A DNA stretch of 39,856 bases from Deltaproteobacteria bacterium (GCA_016929555.1 JAFGIO010000065.1:1-39856), one strand, 5' to 3'; counted from the stretch's first letter, positions 1 through 9,389 are shown. Notes: generated by a model not told the origin, from the sequence alone. Translations and numbers: made by a program.

Positions 1-440
1 TCCACGTAGCGCAGCCTTCCCAGATCGATGGTACGGACGTGGCTTTCACGGATCGTATCCAGAGACCGGTCAATGTTGTTGGGGATGGGAATCGTTTTGC
101 AGAAATCGCAGCCTGTGCCGTTGGGGACAAATCCAAGCAGGGCATCCGGACGGCTGGAACCGTCGTCATTCATGAACCCGTTGATGACCTCATTGAGCGT
201 TCCGTCGCCGCCCACGCAGACGATCAAATCGGCGCCGTCGTTGAGGAAACGCTGTGCAAGCCTGGTTGCGTCGCCCATGCCGGCGGTGTGGTAAGCGCGA
301 AAGTCCCCGAGTCTGTCGCGTGCCTTGGCCTCGATGGCGGGCCATTCCCTGCCGGTGGCGCCGTTGCCTGCATGGGGATTGACGATGAAAATCTTTTTTG
401 TCGAACCCAAAGTGACCTCCTCGTCCCGTGTCGAGTCCAT
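1..440 (-). CDS. Diacylglycerol/lipid kinase family protein (partial)
   Basis: The 3' end lies outside the window. The translated N-terminal part reads IFIVNPHAGNGATG, then VCVGGDGTLNEVINGF and GFVPNGTGCDF, which are the nucleotide-binding and GGDGT motifs of the YegS/LCB5 diacylglycerol kinase family (ATP-dependent phosphorylation of a lipid hydroxyl). The start is uncertain: ATG at 440 has AGAGGG only two bases upstream, while an in-frame TTG at 410 has a good GGAGG five bases upstream and begins right before the first conserved strand. The frame is open back to another ATG at 563. It is divergent from the flavoprotein gene at 787. The family call is firm; the substrate is unknown. Confidence 0.85.
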   Translation of the reverse strand, partial: MDSTRDEEVTLGSTKKIFIVNPHAGNGATGREWPAIEAKARDRLGDFRAYHTAGMGDATRLAQRFLNDGADLIVCVGGDGTLNEVINGFMNDDGSSRPDALLGFVPNGTGCDFCKTIPIPNNIDRSLDTIRESHVRTIDLGRLRYV

Positions 441-705
441 GTCCCTCTGATTCACCCGTTTGGGTATGGATGAATGCCGGGGAAAACCCGCAAGGATGCC
501 CTCGTGGCCATCGTCTGCAGACGGGTCGGCGTTCTCACCTCTCGACGGTTCTTCGTCTGCCATCCTTTATTTTTTTTCATAGCATAAGGCTTCCCCCATT
601 ACAAGCAGGCGGAAGCGGCCTGGATGAGCTTGTAGGCCTGATTCCGGGTCAGGGAATCGTCTTGACCGGCCCTTTCCTTCCGTGATACTCAGCATTTTGC
701 ATCCG

Positions 706-729
706 CCCTGCAAATTTAGATTTGCAGGG
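706..729. promoter_or_regulatory. Perfect inverted repeat upstream of the flavoprotein gene
   Basis: Arms CCCTGCAAAT (706-715) and ATTTGCAGGG (720-729) are separated by TTAG. ATCC/GGAT just outside extends the symmetry imperfectly. It lies 57 bases before the ATG at 787 in the 346-base space between two divergent genes. There is no T-tract, so it is more likely an operator or 5' hairpin than a terminator. The rest of the 441-786 gap holds nothing else I recognise. Confidence 0.5.
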
Positions 730-786
730 AAGGATCGGGAGGAAATCGATGCGTTCGGAGCCGGTGTTTCCGGCTGGAGAAATGAC

Positions 787-2106
787 ATGGCCGAGGTGAT
801 CGTCGTAGGCGCCGGCGCAAGCGGAATGATGGCTGCCGGCAGGGCCTCGGAGTTGGGAGCCAAGACCCTTCTGCTGGAGAAGACAGACGGACCCGGAAAG
901 AAGATTCTGATCAGCGGCAAGTCGCGCTGCAACCTGACCAATGACAAGGATCTGGATACCTTCATCGGCATGTACGGCCCGAACGGCTCTTTCCTTTATG
1001 GGGCCTTCAGCCGCTTTTTCCGGGACGAGCTGCTTGCCTTCCTCCGCCGTTACGGCGTCGAAACCAGGGTTGAGAGAGGCGGTCGAATCTTTCCCGCCTC
1101 CGAAAGCGCCTCCGATGTGGTCGTCGCCTTCCAGCGCTTCCTGCAGGACCAGGGGACGGAAATGATTGCCGGGACGCGCGTTACGGGAATCGAGGTCCGG
1201 GACGGCCGTGCGAAGGGTGTTCGGACGGCGTCGGGCCTTTATGAGGCCTCTGCCGTAGTCCTTGCCACCGGAGGCTCCACCTATCCCGGCACCGGCTCCT
1301 CCGGGGACGGTTACAGGATGGCCCGCGCCTTGGGCCACGCCATCGTCAAACTGCGTCCCTCTTTGGTGCCGCTCGTGGTGGATGACAGGGATCTTGCCCG
1401 TTCCATGCAGGGGGTCAGTCTCCGCAATGTGCGTCTGACGGCCTACCGGTGCCGTGCTTCGGAAATCGAACCGGCCTGGATTCCCGGGCCCGGCACTCCC
1501 GATGTGATCTCGGGAAGGCATGGCGTGACGCCTCTTATCGAAAGCCGACAGGGGGAAATGATGATCACCCACTTCGGTCTCGGCGGGCCAATTACGCTCC
1601 TGATGAGTCTCGCCGTCGTCGACGCCCTGGAGCGGGGGTCCGTCAGTATCGCCATCGATCTCAAGCCGGCCCTGGATAGGAAACAGCTTCACAGACGGCT
1701 CCAGAGGGACTTCGACCTTTTCGGACGGCGCCGGTTCCGGCGGATCCTGGCGGGGCTGCTGCCGCAGAAGATGATCGACCCCTTTGTGAAGCTTGCCGGC
1801 ATTCCTCCCGACAAGCCGGCCCATCAGATCCATGCCGAGGAAAGGGAACGGCTCGTCGATCTGATCAAGATGTTCCGGTTTGACATCAAAGGGTCCCTGC
1901 CTCTGTCGCGTGCCATCGTCACGGCGGGCGGTGTTTCGCTGCAAGAGATCGATCCCCGAACCATGGCCTCCCGACGGATCGGCGGGCTCTTTTTCTGCGG
2001 CGAGGTGATGGATATCGACGCCGACACGGGAGGGTACAACCTTCAGGCCGCCTTTTCGACGGGTTATGCGGCCGGTGAGGCGGCGGCACGCCACGTGGGG
2101 AAGTAA
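787..2106 (+). CDS. BaiN/HI0933-like NAD(P)/FAD-dependent oxidoreductase
   Basis: A 439-residue flavoprotein. The N-terminal Rossmann motif VIVVGAGASGMMAAG binds the FAD dinucleotide and is followed by the family-typical GKKILISGKSRCNLTN. Near the C-terminus, TAGGVSLQEIDPRTMASR and GLFFCGEVMDIDADTGGYN are the HI0933 signature ending the FAD site. The family includes BaiN-like flavin reductases; the physiological substrate is generally unknown. The start at 787 is chosen because GGAG lies about nine bases upstream and the Rossmann strand follows directly. The next gene starts 37 bases downstream on the same strand, so co-transcription is likely. Length is normal for the family. Confidence 0.9.
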   Translation: MAEVIVVGAGASGMMAAGRASELGAKTLLLEKTDGPGKKILISGKSRCNLTNDKDLDTFIGMYGPNGSFLYGAFSRFFRDELLAFLRRYGVETRVERGGRIFPASESASDVVVAFQRFLQDQGTEMIAGTRVTGIEVRDGRAKGVRTASGLYEASAVVLATGGSTYPGTGSSGDGYRMARALGHAIVKLRPSLVPLVVDDRDLARSMQGVSLRNVRLTAYRCRASEIEPAWIPGPGTPDVISGRHGVTPLIESRQGEMMITHFGLGGPITLLMSLAVVDALERGSVSIAIDLKPALDRKQLHRRLQRDFDLFGRRRFRRILAGLLPQKMIDPFVKLAGIPPDKPAHQIHAEERERLVDLIKMFRFDIKGSLPLSRAIVTAGGVSLQEIDPRTMASRRIGGLFFCGEVMDIDADTGGYNLQAAFSTGYAAGEAAARHVGK

Positions 2107-2143
2107 ACGTCAAACAAGAAGAAGGGGACAAAGGGTGAAGACG

Positions 2144-3718
2144 ATGAAGGTCAGCAGCGTAAGCGAAATGAGGGCCATGGACCGATACGCCATCGAAACG
2201 ATCGGCATACCCGAGGAAGTGCTTATGGAAAATGCCGGGATGGCGGCCTCGTTGGTCCTGGCGCGGGAAGTGGGCATCCGGGCCGGCAGGATCTCCGTCA
2301 TCTGTGGAGCGGGCAACAACGGCGGTGATGGATTTGTCGTTGCCAGAAATATCCATGCCGCCGGAGGCGATGCCCGCGTTTTCATCCTCGGCGGGCTTGA
2401 CAGGTTTCGGGGCGCCGCGAAAAGGAATCTCGACATCATCAAGAAACTTCCCCTGGAAATCAAAGAGGTTGCAGCGGCAGCAGCCATCAGGAACGACCTG
2501 TACCACAGCCGGGCGATCGTGGATGCCCTCTTCGGAACGGGCCTCGACCGGGAGGTCCAGGGTCTCCATCGCGAGGTGATCGATCTAATCAACGGGAGCG
2601 GCCGGAAGGTTCTCAGCCTCGACATCCCGTCGGGCGTCAACGGCGACACGGGCGAGGTCATGGGCGCGGCGGTCAAGGCCGATTGCACCGTCACCTTCGG
2701 ACTTCCCAAGGTCGGCAACCTGCTCTATCCCGGCTTCGATCTGGGCGGGAAACTTTTCGTTACCCACATCACCTTCCCCCCGTCGCTTCATGACAGCGAC
2801 TCCCTTACGGTTCAGGTAAACGATGCGGTGCCCCTTCCTCGGAGGATTCCCACGGCCCACAAGGGACGGATGGGTGACGTCCTCTTCATCGCCGGAGCGG
2901 CCAGCTATTACGGCGCTCCCCTTTTTGCCGCCTTGTCCTTTCTGAAGGCCGGCGGGGGGTACTCCCGGTTGGCAGCGCCGAAATCAGTGGTCCCCGTCGT
3001 CGCCCAGATGGGCGGCGAGATCGTCTTTCATCCTCAAAAGGAAACCCGTCAGGGGAGTCTCGCCGCCTCGAGCCGCACGGGGCTGCTCGACTTGGCCCGG
3101 ATCGCGGACATGGTGGTGCTGGGACCCGGCCTCTCCCTCCAGGAGGAGACCCAGCAACTCGTCAGGGATCTGGCCTGTGCCATTGACAAGCCTTTGCTGT
3201 TGGATGGAGACGGCATAACGGCCGTTTCTGGCTGTGAAGATCTCGTCAGGCAGCGGCATGCGCCGACGATCCTGACACCGCACCCCGGCGAGATGGCGAG
3301 AATGACGGGATGCAGCATTTCCGAGATCGGTCGCCGGAAGGTTGCCATTCTCAAGGAAACGGCCCGCCGGTGGAACGCCTTCGTCGTTCTGAAGGGCGCC
3401 CACTCCCTGATCGGCACCCCGGACGAGCGCATCTTCATCAACCTGAGCGGAAATCCGGGGATGGCGACGGCGGGTTCCGGGGATGTCCTAACCGGCACCG
3501 TGGCGGCAATGAGGGGTTTGGGGCTGGACCTGGAGGGGGCCGTGAGGCAGGGCGTTTTTATTCATGGCCTGGCGGGGGATCTGGCGGCGGAGGAGAAAGG
3601 CGAGGACGGGATCACGGCACGGGATATCCTCGATTATCTGCCCGGAGCCCTCAAAGCCGTCCGTGAGGGCGGTGCCGAGGCTGGGTGGAATAGATGCGAA
3701 ATTCCTTGTCTCCTTTAA
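2144..3718 (+). CDS. nnr: Bifunctional NAD(P)HX epimerase/dehydratase
   Basis: A 524-residue fusion of two NAD(P)HX repair activities, as in E. coli YjeF. Residues about 1-215 form the epimerase domain (YjeF_N), with RAMDRYAIE, ENAG and VICGAGNNGGDGFVVAR. The C-terminal part is the ribokinase-like ADP/ATP-dependent dehydratase, with ILTPHPGEMARM, VVLKGAHSLIG and the nucleotide-site NPGMATAGSGDVLTG. It converts damaged hydrated NAD(P)H back to NAD(P)H in the cytoplasm. ATG at 2144 is chosen because it is preceded by AGGGTGA and starts the conserved epimerase sequence. An in-frame GTG lies nine bases upstream. Probably in an operon with the flavoprotein before it. Confidence 0.93.
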   Translation: MKVSSVSEMRAMDRYAIETIGIPEEVLMENAGMAASLVLAREVGIRAGRISVICGAGNNGGDGFVVARNIHAAGGDARVFILGGLDRFRGAAKRNLDIIKKLPLEIKEVAAAAAIRNDLYHSRAIVDALFGTGLDREVQGLHREVIDLINGSGRKVLSLDIPSGVNGDTGEVMGAAVKADCTVTFGLPKVGNLLYPGFDLGGKLFVTHITFPPSLHDSDSLTVQVNDAVPLPRRIPTAHKGRMGDVLFIAGAASYYGAPLFAALSFLKAGGGYSRLAAPKSVVPVVAQMGGEIVFHPQKETRQGSLAASSRTGLLDLARIADMVVLGPGLSLQEETQQLVRDLACAIDKPLLLDGDGITAVSGCEDLVRQRHAPTILTPHPGEMARMTGCSISEIGRRKVAILKETARRWNAFVVLKGAHSLIGTPDERIFINLSGNPGMATAGSGDVLTGTVAAMRGLGLDLEGAVRQGVFIHGLAGDLAAEEKGEDGITARDILDYLPGALKAVREGGAEAGWNRCEIPCLL

Positions 3719-3735
3719 TCAAGAGGAAATTGAAA

Positions 3736-4710
3736 TTAGATCCTTCTTTCGATGATGTAGTCAGAGATGGCGATCAGTGCGGCCTTCGCGTCGGAGTCCT
3801 CGAAATCCCCGAGGATGCCCTTCCCCTCTTCGATGAAGGAACGGGCTTTTTCAAGGGCGTAGGCGATGCCGCCGTAGCGGCTGATGAGCGCCATGATGCC
3901 GCCGGTCGCCTGGTCTTGCTGCGCCGACGTTCCCAGGAACCGCTTGACCAGTTCCTTCTCTTCCCGGGAACATCGCTTCAGCGCGTGGATGAGGGGAAGC
4001 GTGATCTTTCCTTCCTCCAGATCCTTACCGATGACCTTCCCGAATTCCTCCTCCTTGGCCACATAATCGAGGGTATCGTCGGTGATCTGGAAGGCGGAAC
4101 CGATGCGCATGCCGAACCGGGTCAGCGCCTCTACCTGCGTGGCGGGGGCGTCGGCGAGGATGGCGCCGATGGCGCAGGCGGCGGCGATCAGGATGGAGGT
4201 CTTTTTCTCGATGAGAGAGAGATACTCCCTTTCGCCGATCCCGATGTCGCCGGATCGGGAAAGCTGGAACAGTTCCCCCTCCGCCATGGTGTTCGTCGTC
4301 GTGCACATGAGCTTCATGACGGCAAGGCTGCCGTCGTCGGTCATGAGCTTGAAGGATTTCGAGACGAGGAAATCGCCGACCAGGACGCTGGCCGAATTGC
4401 CCCAGATGTTGTTGGCCGATGCCTTGCCTCGCCGGGTCTCTGCATGATCCACGACGTCGTCGTGCAGCAGGGTGGCCGTGTGAATGAGCTCGATCATGGC
4501 GGACATGGGATAGCGGCGCTCGCCTCTGTAGCCGCAGAGATCGGAGGTCGCCAGCAGCAGGAGGGGTCTGAAACGCTTTCCGCCGCTGCCGACGAGGTGA
4601 TCGACGATCTTGACGATGAGATCCACATCGGTCGAGAGGTGGCGTTTCATGCAGTCCTCAACACGCCTGATGTCCTCTCCATAATAGCGAAAAACGTCCT
4701 GTATCCGCAT
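3736..4710 (-). CDS. Trans-polyprenyl diphosphate synthase (IspB-like)
   Basis: A 324-residue all-alpha prenyltransferase that adds isopentenyl diphosphate units to an allylic primer. Both aspartate-rich motifs are intact: LLHDDVVDHAETRRG (first DDxxD) and QITDDTLDYVAKEEEFGK (second). GSGGKRFRPLLLL is the IPP-binding region. The sequence resembles octaprenyl/heptaprenyl synthases making quinone side chains rather than the short-chain IspA encoded at 25845. It runs convergent with nnr (17 bases between stops) and is driven by a near-consensus promoter at 4743-4771. Chain length cannot be read from sequence with certainty. Confidence 0.9.
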   Translation of the reverse strand: MRIQDVFRYYGEDIRRVEDCMKRHLSTDVDLIVKIVDHLVGSGGKRFRPLLLLATSDLCGYRGERRYPMSAMIELIHTATLLHDDVVDHAETRRGKASANNIWGNSASVLVGDFLVSKSFKLMTDDGSLAVMKLMCTTTNTMAEGELFQLSRSGDIGIGEREYLSLIEKKTSILIAAACAIGAILADAPATQVEALTRFGMRIGSAFQITDDTLDYVAKEEEFGKVIGKDLEEGKITLPLIHALKRCSREEKELVKRFLGTSAQQDQATGGIMALISRYGGIAYALEKARSFIEEGKGILGDFEDSDAKAALIAISDYIIERRI

Positions 4711-4742
4711 ATCCGTCGGTTCCCTATCGATAAATCGCAGGC

Positions 4743-4771
4743 ACTATATGTTAACGGTCCTGTGATGTCAA
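4743..4771 (-). promoter_or_regulatory. Sigma-70 promoter for the polyprenyl synthase gene
   Basis: Read on the minus strand: TTGACA (4771-4766), a 17-base spacer, then TATAGT (4748-4743). This is a near-perfect housekeeping promoter 33 bases upstream of the start at 4710. Confidence 0.75.
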
Positions 4772-4783
4772 ATAATTATGACG

Positions 4784-4815
4784 GAACCTTTCCGGTTCCG
4801 GGCAGGACCCTGCCG
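4784..4815. repeat. Two adjacent short hairpins in a divergent intergenic region
   Basis: GGAACC-TTTCC-GGTTCC is followed directly by GGGCAGG-A-CCCTGCC. No T-tract follows on either strand. They lie between the promoter of the minus-strand synthase and the plus-strand fbp gene. Function unknown; they could be protein sites. The remainder of the gap to 4926 is GC-rich without a recognised element. Confidence 0.4.
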
Positions 4816-4926
4816 CCTCCCTTCGAGCGGCCAGCAACCCGGGAGACGCGAAGGGGAGCGGAAAAAGGGCTTGCCAAACCATCGAATCCTTGTTAAAAAA
4901 GGGCAAACATATTGAAAGGATGACCC

Positions 4927-5871
4927 ATGGGAGAGGGCATAGGCGATTATACGAAGTACATCACCGATCTTCGCCGGCACATGTGGATTGACGGCGTAGA
5001 GACGGAATTGCGGCGGCTGATCTGGCAGATCGCCGTAACGGGAAAATATATCTCCGCCAAGATTCATGAATCGAACCGGAAGCTGGCCGGTTTTCAGAAC
5101 ATCTACGGAGAGGAGCAGCTCTCCCTGGACCGGAGCGCCGATGAAATCCTCAAGAACCAGCTTCAATATTCCGGTTTCGTCCGCGACTATTCCTCGGAGG
5201 AGCAGGACACCATCGTCCGGATCGGTCAGGGGAATGAAAAGTATTACGTCACCGCCGACCCCCTGGATGGATCATCCCTGGTCGATACCAACCTGGCCAT
5301 CGGCACCATCATCGGCATTCACAAGGAATCCATGATGGCCGAAGGTCGCCGGTCCATGGTTGCGGCCCTCTACATCACCTACGGGCCGCTGATCACCATG
5401 GTCTATTCGGCGGGCAAGGGGGCCCATGAATTCGTGCTGAACCGTGAGGGAGAGTATGTGCTTTCCCAGGAAAACATCACCCTCGAAGAGCGGGGGTCCA
5501 TCTACAGCCTCGGCGGATTGCGCAAGGACTGGACGGAAGGTCATCGGAGGTATGTGGAGCACCTCGAAGAGGCTGGTTACAAGCTCCGCTACAGCGGCGG
5601 TTTCGTGCCGGATATCAACCAGATCCTCATCAAGCGGGGCGGCATCTTCACTTATCCCGCCCTGAAGAAAAGTCCCCGGGGCAAACTCCGGCTGCTTTTC
5701 GAACTGCAGCCCATGGCCTTCATCTTCGAACAGGCGGGAGGGATGGCCACGGACGGCCGGGAGCCGATCCTTGCCCTCAGGGTGGAAGACCTCGACCAGC
5801 GCTGTCCCATCTACATCGGCAGCCGCTACGAAGTTGAAAAGGCGGGAGAATTTCTGAAAGATCATCCCTAA
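4927..5871 (+). CDS. fbp: Class 1 fructose-1,6-bisphosphatase
   Basis: A 314-residue enzyme hydrolysing fructose 1,6-bisphosphate to fructose 6-phosphate, the committed step of gluconeogenesis. The metal and phosphate site motif DPLDGSS is present (residues about 116-122), preceded by the acidic SSEEQDT loop, and the sugar-phosphate region LRYSGGFVPDINQIL is clear. The start follows AAGGA seven bases upstream. The fba gene begins 34 bases after this stop, making a two-gene gluconeogenic unit. The length is slightly shorter than the E. coli enzyme (332), within the family's range. Confidence 0.93.
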   Translation: MGEGIGDYTKYITDLRRHMWIDGVETELRRLIWQIAVTGKYISAKIHESNRKLAGFQNIYGEEQLSLDRSADEILKNQLQYSGFVRDYSSEEQDTIVRIGQGNEKYYVTADPLDGSSLVDTNLAIGTIIGIHKESMMAEGRRSMVAALYITYGPLITMVYSAGKGAHEFVLNREGEYVLSQENITLEERGSIYSLGGLRKDWTEGHRRYVEHLEEAGYKLRYSGGFVPDINQILIKRGGIFTYPALKKSPRGKLRLLFELQPMAFIFEQAGGMATDGREPILALRVEDLDQRCPIYIGSRYEVEKAGEFLKDHP

Positions 5872-5905
5872 CTATTTGCTGGAAACCTCAAGGAGGGTTG
5901 GTTCT

Positions 5906-7300
5906 ATGGTTTTCGAGAATCTGGATCAGTTGCGCAAAGGTTTGGAAGGCATTCTGGAGACGGCCGGGGATGATGTCAAGGTCTTCGACGAGGAGAAGCT
6001 GCGCGGCTCTCTCATAGACGACTTGATTTATACAGCCGTCTTCAGTTCCGATGAGGAAACCAAAAAGGCCGCCCGGTGGCTCATTCGCCAAGCGGGCGCC
6101 GCCGCGGGCGCTTTTCTGGCTTCCATCGCTCCCCTCTACGAGGCCATGGGAAAGGGCGAGGTCAAGGGCTTCACGGTGCCGGCCATCAATATCAGGGCGC
6201 TCACCTACGAGACGGCCAAGGCCGTCTTCCGGGCCATCCTGAAGGATCGCGTGGGACCCGTCCTTTTTGAGATCGCCCGCTCCGAGATCGATTACACACT
6301 GCAGAGGCCCGAGGAGTACACCAGCGCCGTCCTGGCTGCCGCCCTCAAGGCGGGTTACCGGGGGCCCATCTTCATGCAGGGCGACCACTTCCAGATGAAC
6401 GCAAAGAAGTTCGCCGCGAATCCCGATGGGGAAATTAAGGCCGTCAAGGACCTGATTTGGGAGGCCCTGGATGCGGGCTTCTACAATATCGACATCGATA
6501 CTTCCACCCTCGTGGACCTTTCAAAGGCCACCGTGAAGGAGCAGCAGCGCACCAATTTCACCTTGGCCGCGGAATTCACGACCATGATCCGCGATCTGGA
6601 GCCGGAGGGCATCACCGTCTCCGTGGGGGGCGAGATCGGCGAGGTGGGCGGGAAGAACAGCACCATCGAGGAGCTGCGCGCCTTCATGGACGGCTATCTC
6701 GAGGAACTCGAAAAGAGCGGTGAATCCCTCAAGGGAATCAGCAAGATCAGCGTCCAGACCGGCACCACCCACGGCGGTGTGCCGCTGCCCGACGGGAGTA
6801 TCGCAGAAGTGAATCTCGATTTCGATGTTCTGGAGAAGCTGTCGGCTTTCGCCAGGGAGGCCTACGGACTCAGCGGCGCCGTTCAGCACGGGGCTTCGAC
6901 GCTTCCCGAAGAGGCCTTCGACAGGTTTCCCGCCATCGGAACGGCGGAGATTCACCTGGCGACGGGCTTCCAGAACCTGATCTACGACAGCCCGAATCTC
7001 CCGGCGGCGCTCCGCGACAAGATCTACGCCTACATCAGGACGGAACTTGCAGGCGAGAAGAAGGACAGCGACACGGAGGACCAGTTCCTCTACAAGACCC
7101 GCAAGAAGGGTTTCGGCCCCTTCAAGCGGGAACTCTGGCACCTCCCGGCCGATGCGCTGGCCGCACTTGGGGGGGAGCTTGAAGAGCGATTCGCCTTTCT
7201 ATTCAGGAAGCTCAACGTCACCGGCACGGAGGAAACCGTCCGGAAATACGTCAAACCCGTCGCCATTCCCCTGAAGGCCCCGGCAGGCTTGAATGGATAA
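5906..7300 (+). CDS. fba: Class II fructose-bisphosphate aldolase, long form
   Basis: A 464-residue TIM-barrel aldolase that condenses dihydroxyacetone phosphate with glyceraldehyde 3-phosphate. Metal- and phosphate-site segments visible include IFMQGDHFQMN, TVSVGGEIGEVGGKN, TGTTHGG and SGAVQHGAST. It is about 100 residues longer than E. coli FbaA, with extra sequence at both ends (N-terminal helical 60 residues; C-terminal region after about 375). The start at 5906 is preceded by GGAGG nine bases upstream. It follows fbp, so the pair runs in the gluconeogenic direction. It converges with ade. The aldolase class is clear; a related ketose-bisphosphate substrate is possible. Confidence 0.82.
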   Translation: MVFENLDQLRKGLEGILETAGDDVKVFDEEKLRGSLIDDLIYTAVFSSDEETKKAARWLIRQAGAAAGAFLASIAPLYEAMGKGEVKGFTVPAINIRALTYETAKAVFRAILKDRVGPVLFEIARSEIDYTLQRPEEYTSAVLAAALKAGYRGPIFMQGDHFQMNAKKFAANPDGEIKAVKDLIWEALDAGFYNIDIDTSTLVDLSKATVKEQQRTNFTLAAEFTTMIRDLEPEGITVSVGGEIGEVGGKNSTIEELRAFMDGYLEELEKSGESLKGISKISVQTGTTHGGVPLPDGSIAEVNLDFDVLEKLSAFAREAYGLSGAVQHGASTLPEEAFDRFPAIGTAEIHLATGFQNLIYDSPNLPAALRDKIYAYIRTELAGEKKDSDTEDQFLYKTRKKGFGPFKRELWHLPADALAALGGELEERFAFLFRKLNVTGTEETVRKYVKPVAIPLKAPAGLNG

Positions 7301-7332
7301 TCCTGGACGGATTGAAGCCACTGTGCCGCGAT

Positions 7333-9054
7333 TCAGGGCAGGAACAGCGGAACGTGGGCGAAGCGGTTGACATCCACGAGGCCGCAATCGGTGATCTTGA
7401 GCTCCGGGATGACGGGCAGGGCAAGAAAGGAGAGGGCCATGAAGGGCTCGGGAAGGGTGCAGCCCAGGGCCGATGCCGCCTGACGAAGCGACTCCCATCC
7501 CCGGGCGACTTCCCCGAGAGGCCGGTCCGACATCAAACCGGCAATGGGCAGGGGAAGTTCTGCCAGAACGCCGCCACTCTTCACCACCGCCATGCCTCCC
7601 CCGAGGGAGGCCACTTCCCGGACCGCCGCCAGCATGTCGCCGTCGGTGCACCCAAGGCAGACGATGTTGTGGGAATCATGGGCGACCGATGAGGCCAGGG
7701 CGCCTGCCCGGAGGCCGAACCCCCGGACCATCCCCCGTCCGATATTCCCCGTTCCCCGGTGGCGCTCCACCACGGCGATCTTGATCAGGTCCCGCCCGGT
7801 GTCGGCAACGACGGCGCCTTCTCGGACGGGAGCGGGAAGGATGGCGCCCTTCGTGAGGATCTGGCCGGGTATCAGGTCGATGACCCGGATGTGTTTTCCC
7901 TTCTGTTCAATGATGAAGGCACCTTCGTCGAGATCCTTGACGTTCATGGGGCCGAGCCCCTCGGCTCCTGTCGAAAGCGCTGAAAGATTCCTGCCGGGGA
8001 TTCCTTTATCGCAAACCTTTCTTCCCCCTTTGTAAACGGTCTCCACCTGGAAGGGATGAAGGGAGGAGAGGACGAGAAGATCGGCACGAAAGCCCGGTGC
8101 GATGGCGCCCCTGTCCTTCAGGCCGAAGTAGCGGGCCGTGTTGAGGGAGGCCATCTGGATTGCCTGGACGGGATCGAGACCCGTATCGACGGCCAGATCG
8201 ATCAGATGGTCCAGGTGGCCCTTCCCGAGCAGGTCGCCGGGATGGAGGTCGTCCGTCACGAGGGAACACTGATGGATGTTCCCGGGGGTCACGATGGGCA
8301 GGAGGTCCCGCAGGTTTTTCGCCTGCGTGCCCTCCCGGATCATGATGTGCATCCCCAGACGCATTTTCTCCAAGGCCTCCCCGGCCGTTGTGCACTCGTG
8401 ATCCGAACCGATACCGGCGGCGATATAGGCATTGAGGTCCCTGCCAGAAAGCAGGGGAGCATGGCCGTCCTTCACCCGATCGCAGAAGGCGGCGATCTTT
8501 TCCAGGACTGCCGCTTCGCCGCCGATGAGCCCCGGATAGTTCATCATCTCGGCCAGGCCCAAGACCCTCTCTTCATTACGGAATAACGCCAGGTCAGCGG
8601 CGGAAAGGGTCGCGCCGGAGGTCTCCAGGTGGGTGGCGGGGACGCAGGAGGGAAGCATGATGAAGAAATCCACGGGGAGTCCCTCGCTGCCGTCGAGAAG
8701 GTAGCGGATTCCCTTTGCCCCCAGCACGTTGGCGATTTCGTGCGGGTCGGCCACGACGGCGGTGGTGCCCCGAGGCAGGACGACCCGGGCCAGCTCGGCC
8801 GGGGCGAGCAGGCTGCTTTCGACGTGGATGTGGCCGTCGATGAGGCCGGGGCAGAGATATTTCCCCGTTGCGTCGATTTGCTCCCGCCCGCCGTAGTCGC
8901 CGACGCCGACGATCAGGCCTTCATGTACGGCCACATCGGCTTGTACGATCTCGCCGGTGAAGACATTGACGACACGTCCGCCCTTCAGGACGAGATCGGG
9001 GGCGATCTCTCCCCGGGCGGCGCGGATTCGATTCCCAAGGGTTTCCGCCGTCAT
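7333..9054 (-). CDS. ade: Adenine deaminase
   Basis: A 573-residue amidohydrolase converting adenine to hypoxanthine and ammonia in purine salvage. It has the metal-site motif CPGLIDGHIHVESS, then VADPHEIANVLG, GHAPLLSGRDLNAYIAAGIGSDHE, and the C-terminal adenine deaminase domain with VARHDSHN-like sequence VAHDSHNIVCLG. The open frame extends to 9243, but residues before MTAETLGNRIRAARG look non-coding, so ATG 9054 is chosen; its ribosome site is weak. Length matches the family (about 570-590). It lies just beyond the far end of the integron array and may be the ancestral neighbour of metG on that side. Confidence 0.92.
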   Translation of the reverse strand: MTAETLGNRIRAARGEIAPDLVLKGGRVVNVFTGEIVQADVAVHEGLIVGVGDYGGREQIDATGKYLCPGLIDGHIHVESSLLAPAELARVVLPRGTTAVVADPHEIANVLGAKGIRYLLDGSEGLPVDFFIMLPSCVPATHLETSGATLSAADLALFRNEERVLGLAEMMNYPGLIGGEAAVLEKIAAFCDRVKDGHAPLLSGRDLNAYIAAGIGSDHECTTAGEALEKMRLGMHIMIREGTQAKNLRDLLPIVTPGNIHQCSLVTDDLHPGDLLGKGHLDHLIDLAVDTGLDPVQAIQMASLNTARYFGLKDRGAIAPGFRADLLVLSSLHPFQVETVYKGGRKVCDKGIPGRNLSALSTGAEGLGPMNVKDLDEGAFIIEQKGKHIRVIDLIPGQILTKGAILPAPVREGAVVADTGRDLIKIAVVERHRGTGNIGRGMVRGFGLRAGALASSVAHDSHNIVCLGCTDGDMLAAVREVASLGGGMAVVKSGGVLAELPLPIAGLMSDRPLGEVARGWESLRQAASALGCTLPEPFMALSFLALPVIPELKITDCGLVDVNRFAHVPLFLP

Positions 9055-9109
9055 TATTTCAGGTTCATCCGCTTCTGGCTCATTTTGATTCCAATGAAGT
9101 TGACGACAT

Positions 9110-9196
9110 CGTAAAAAACCCTCATGCCCTGTGGGGCGCCACGAAGCATGTAAATAAGCAAGGTCATTCCCGCGCAGGAATGACGACTTTTTTACG
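9110..9196. repeat. Small inverted-repeat element (MITE/REP-like)
   Basis: Nine-base inverted ends CGTAAAAAA (9110-9118) and TTTTTTACG (9188-9196) bound an 87-base segment. Inside is a second hairpin, TCATTCC-cgcgca-GGAATGA (9164-9183). TCATTCC/GGAATGA is shared with the repeat at 34965-35040, suggesting a dispersed family in this genome. Between 9197 and 9422 I see only the hairpin listed separately and no gene. Confidence 0.45.
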
Positions 9197-9389
9197 GGAC
9201 CATCACAGTTGCGCTGATTCTGAATATCGTTTTCACGCACCAAAGAGCGAGAAGCGGTCGGCTATCGGACATGAGCCTGCCGCGTCCAAAGAGAGCAACG
9301 GGAGAATCAGCGCGAGTGGTACGAGTCATTTGGATCGGCTTGTTGGCCCCTCCCTTTTCTTCAAAACGTAGCCCTGGATCTTTCGGTGA

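Noticed and set aside
649-2094. 481-codon open frame antisense to the flavoprotein gene
   Set aside because: It lies opposite a clear family member; composition and lack of any motif indicate a GC-driven shadow.
3694-4896. 400-codon plus-strand open frame over the polyprenyl synthase gene
   Set aside because: The minus-strand gene has both aspartate motifs and a promoter; the plus frame has no recognisable domain.
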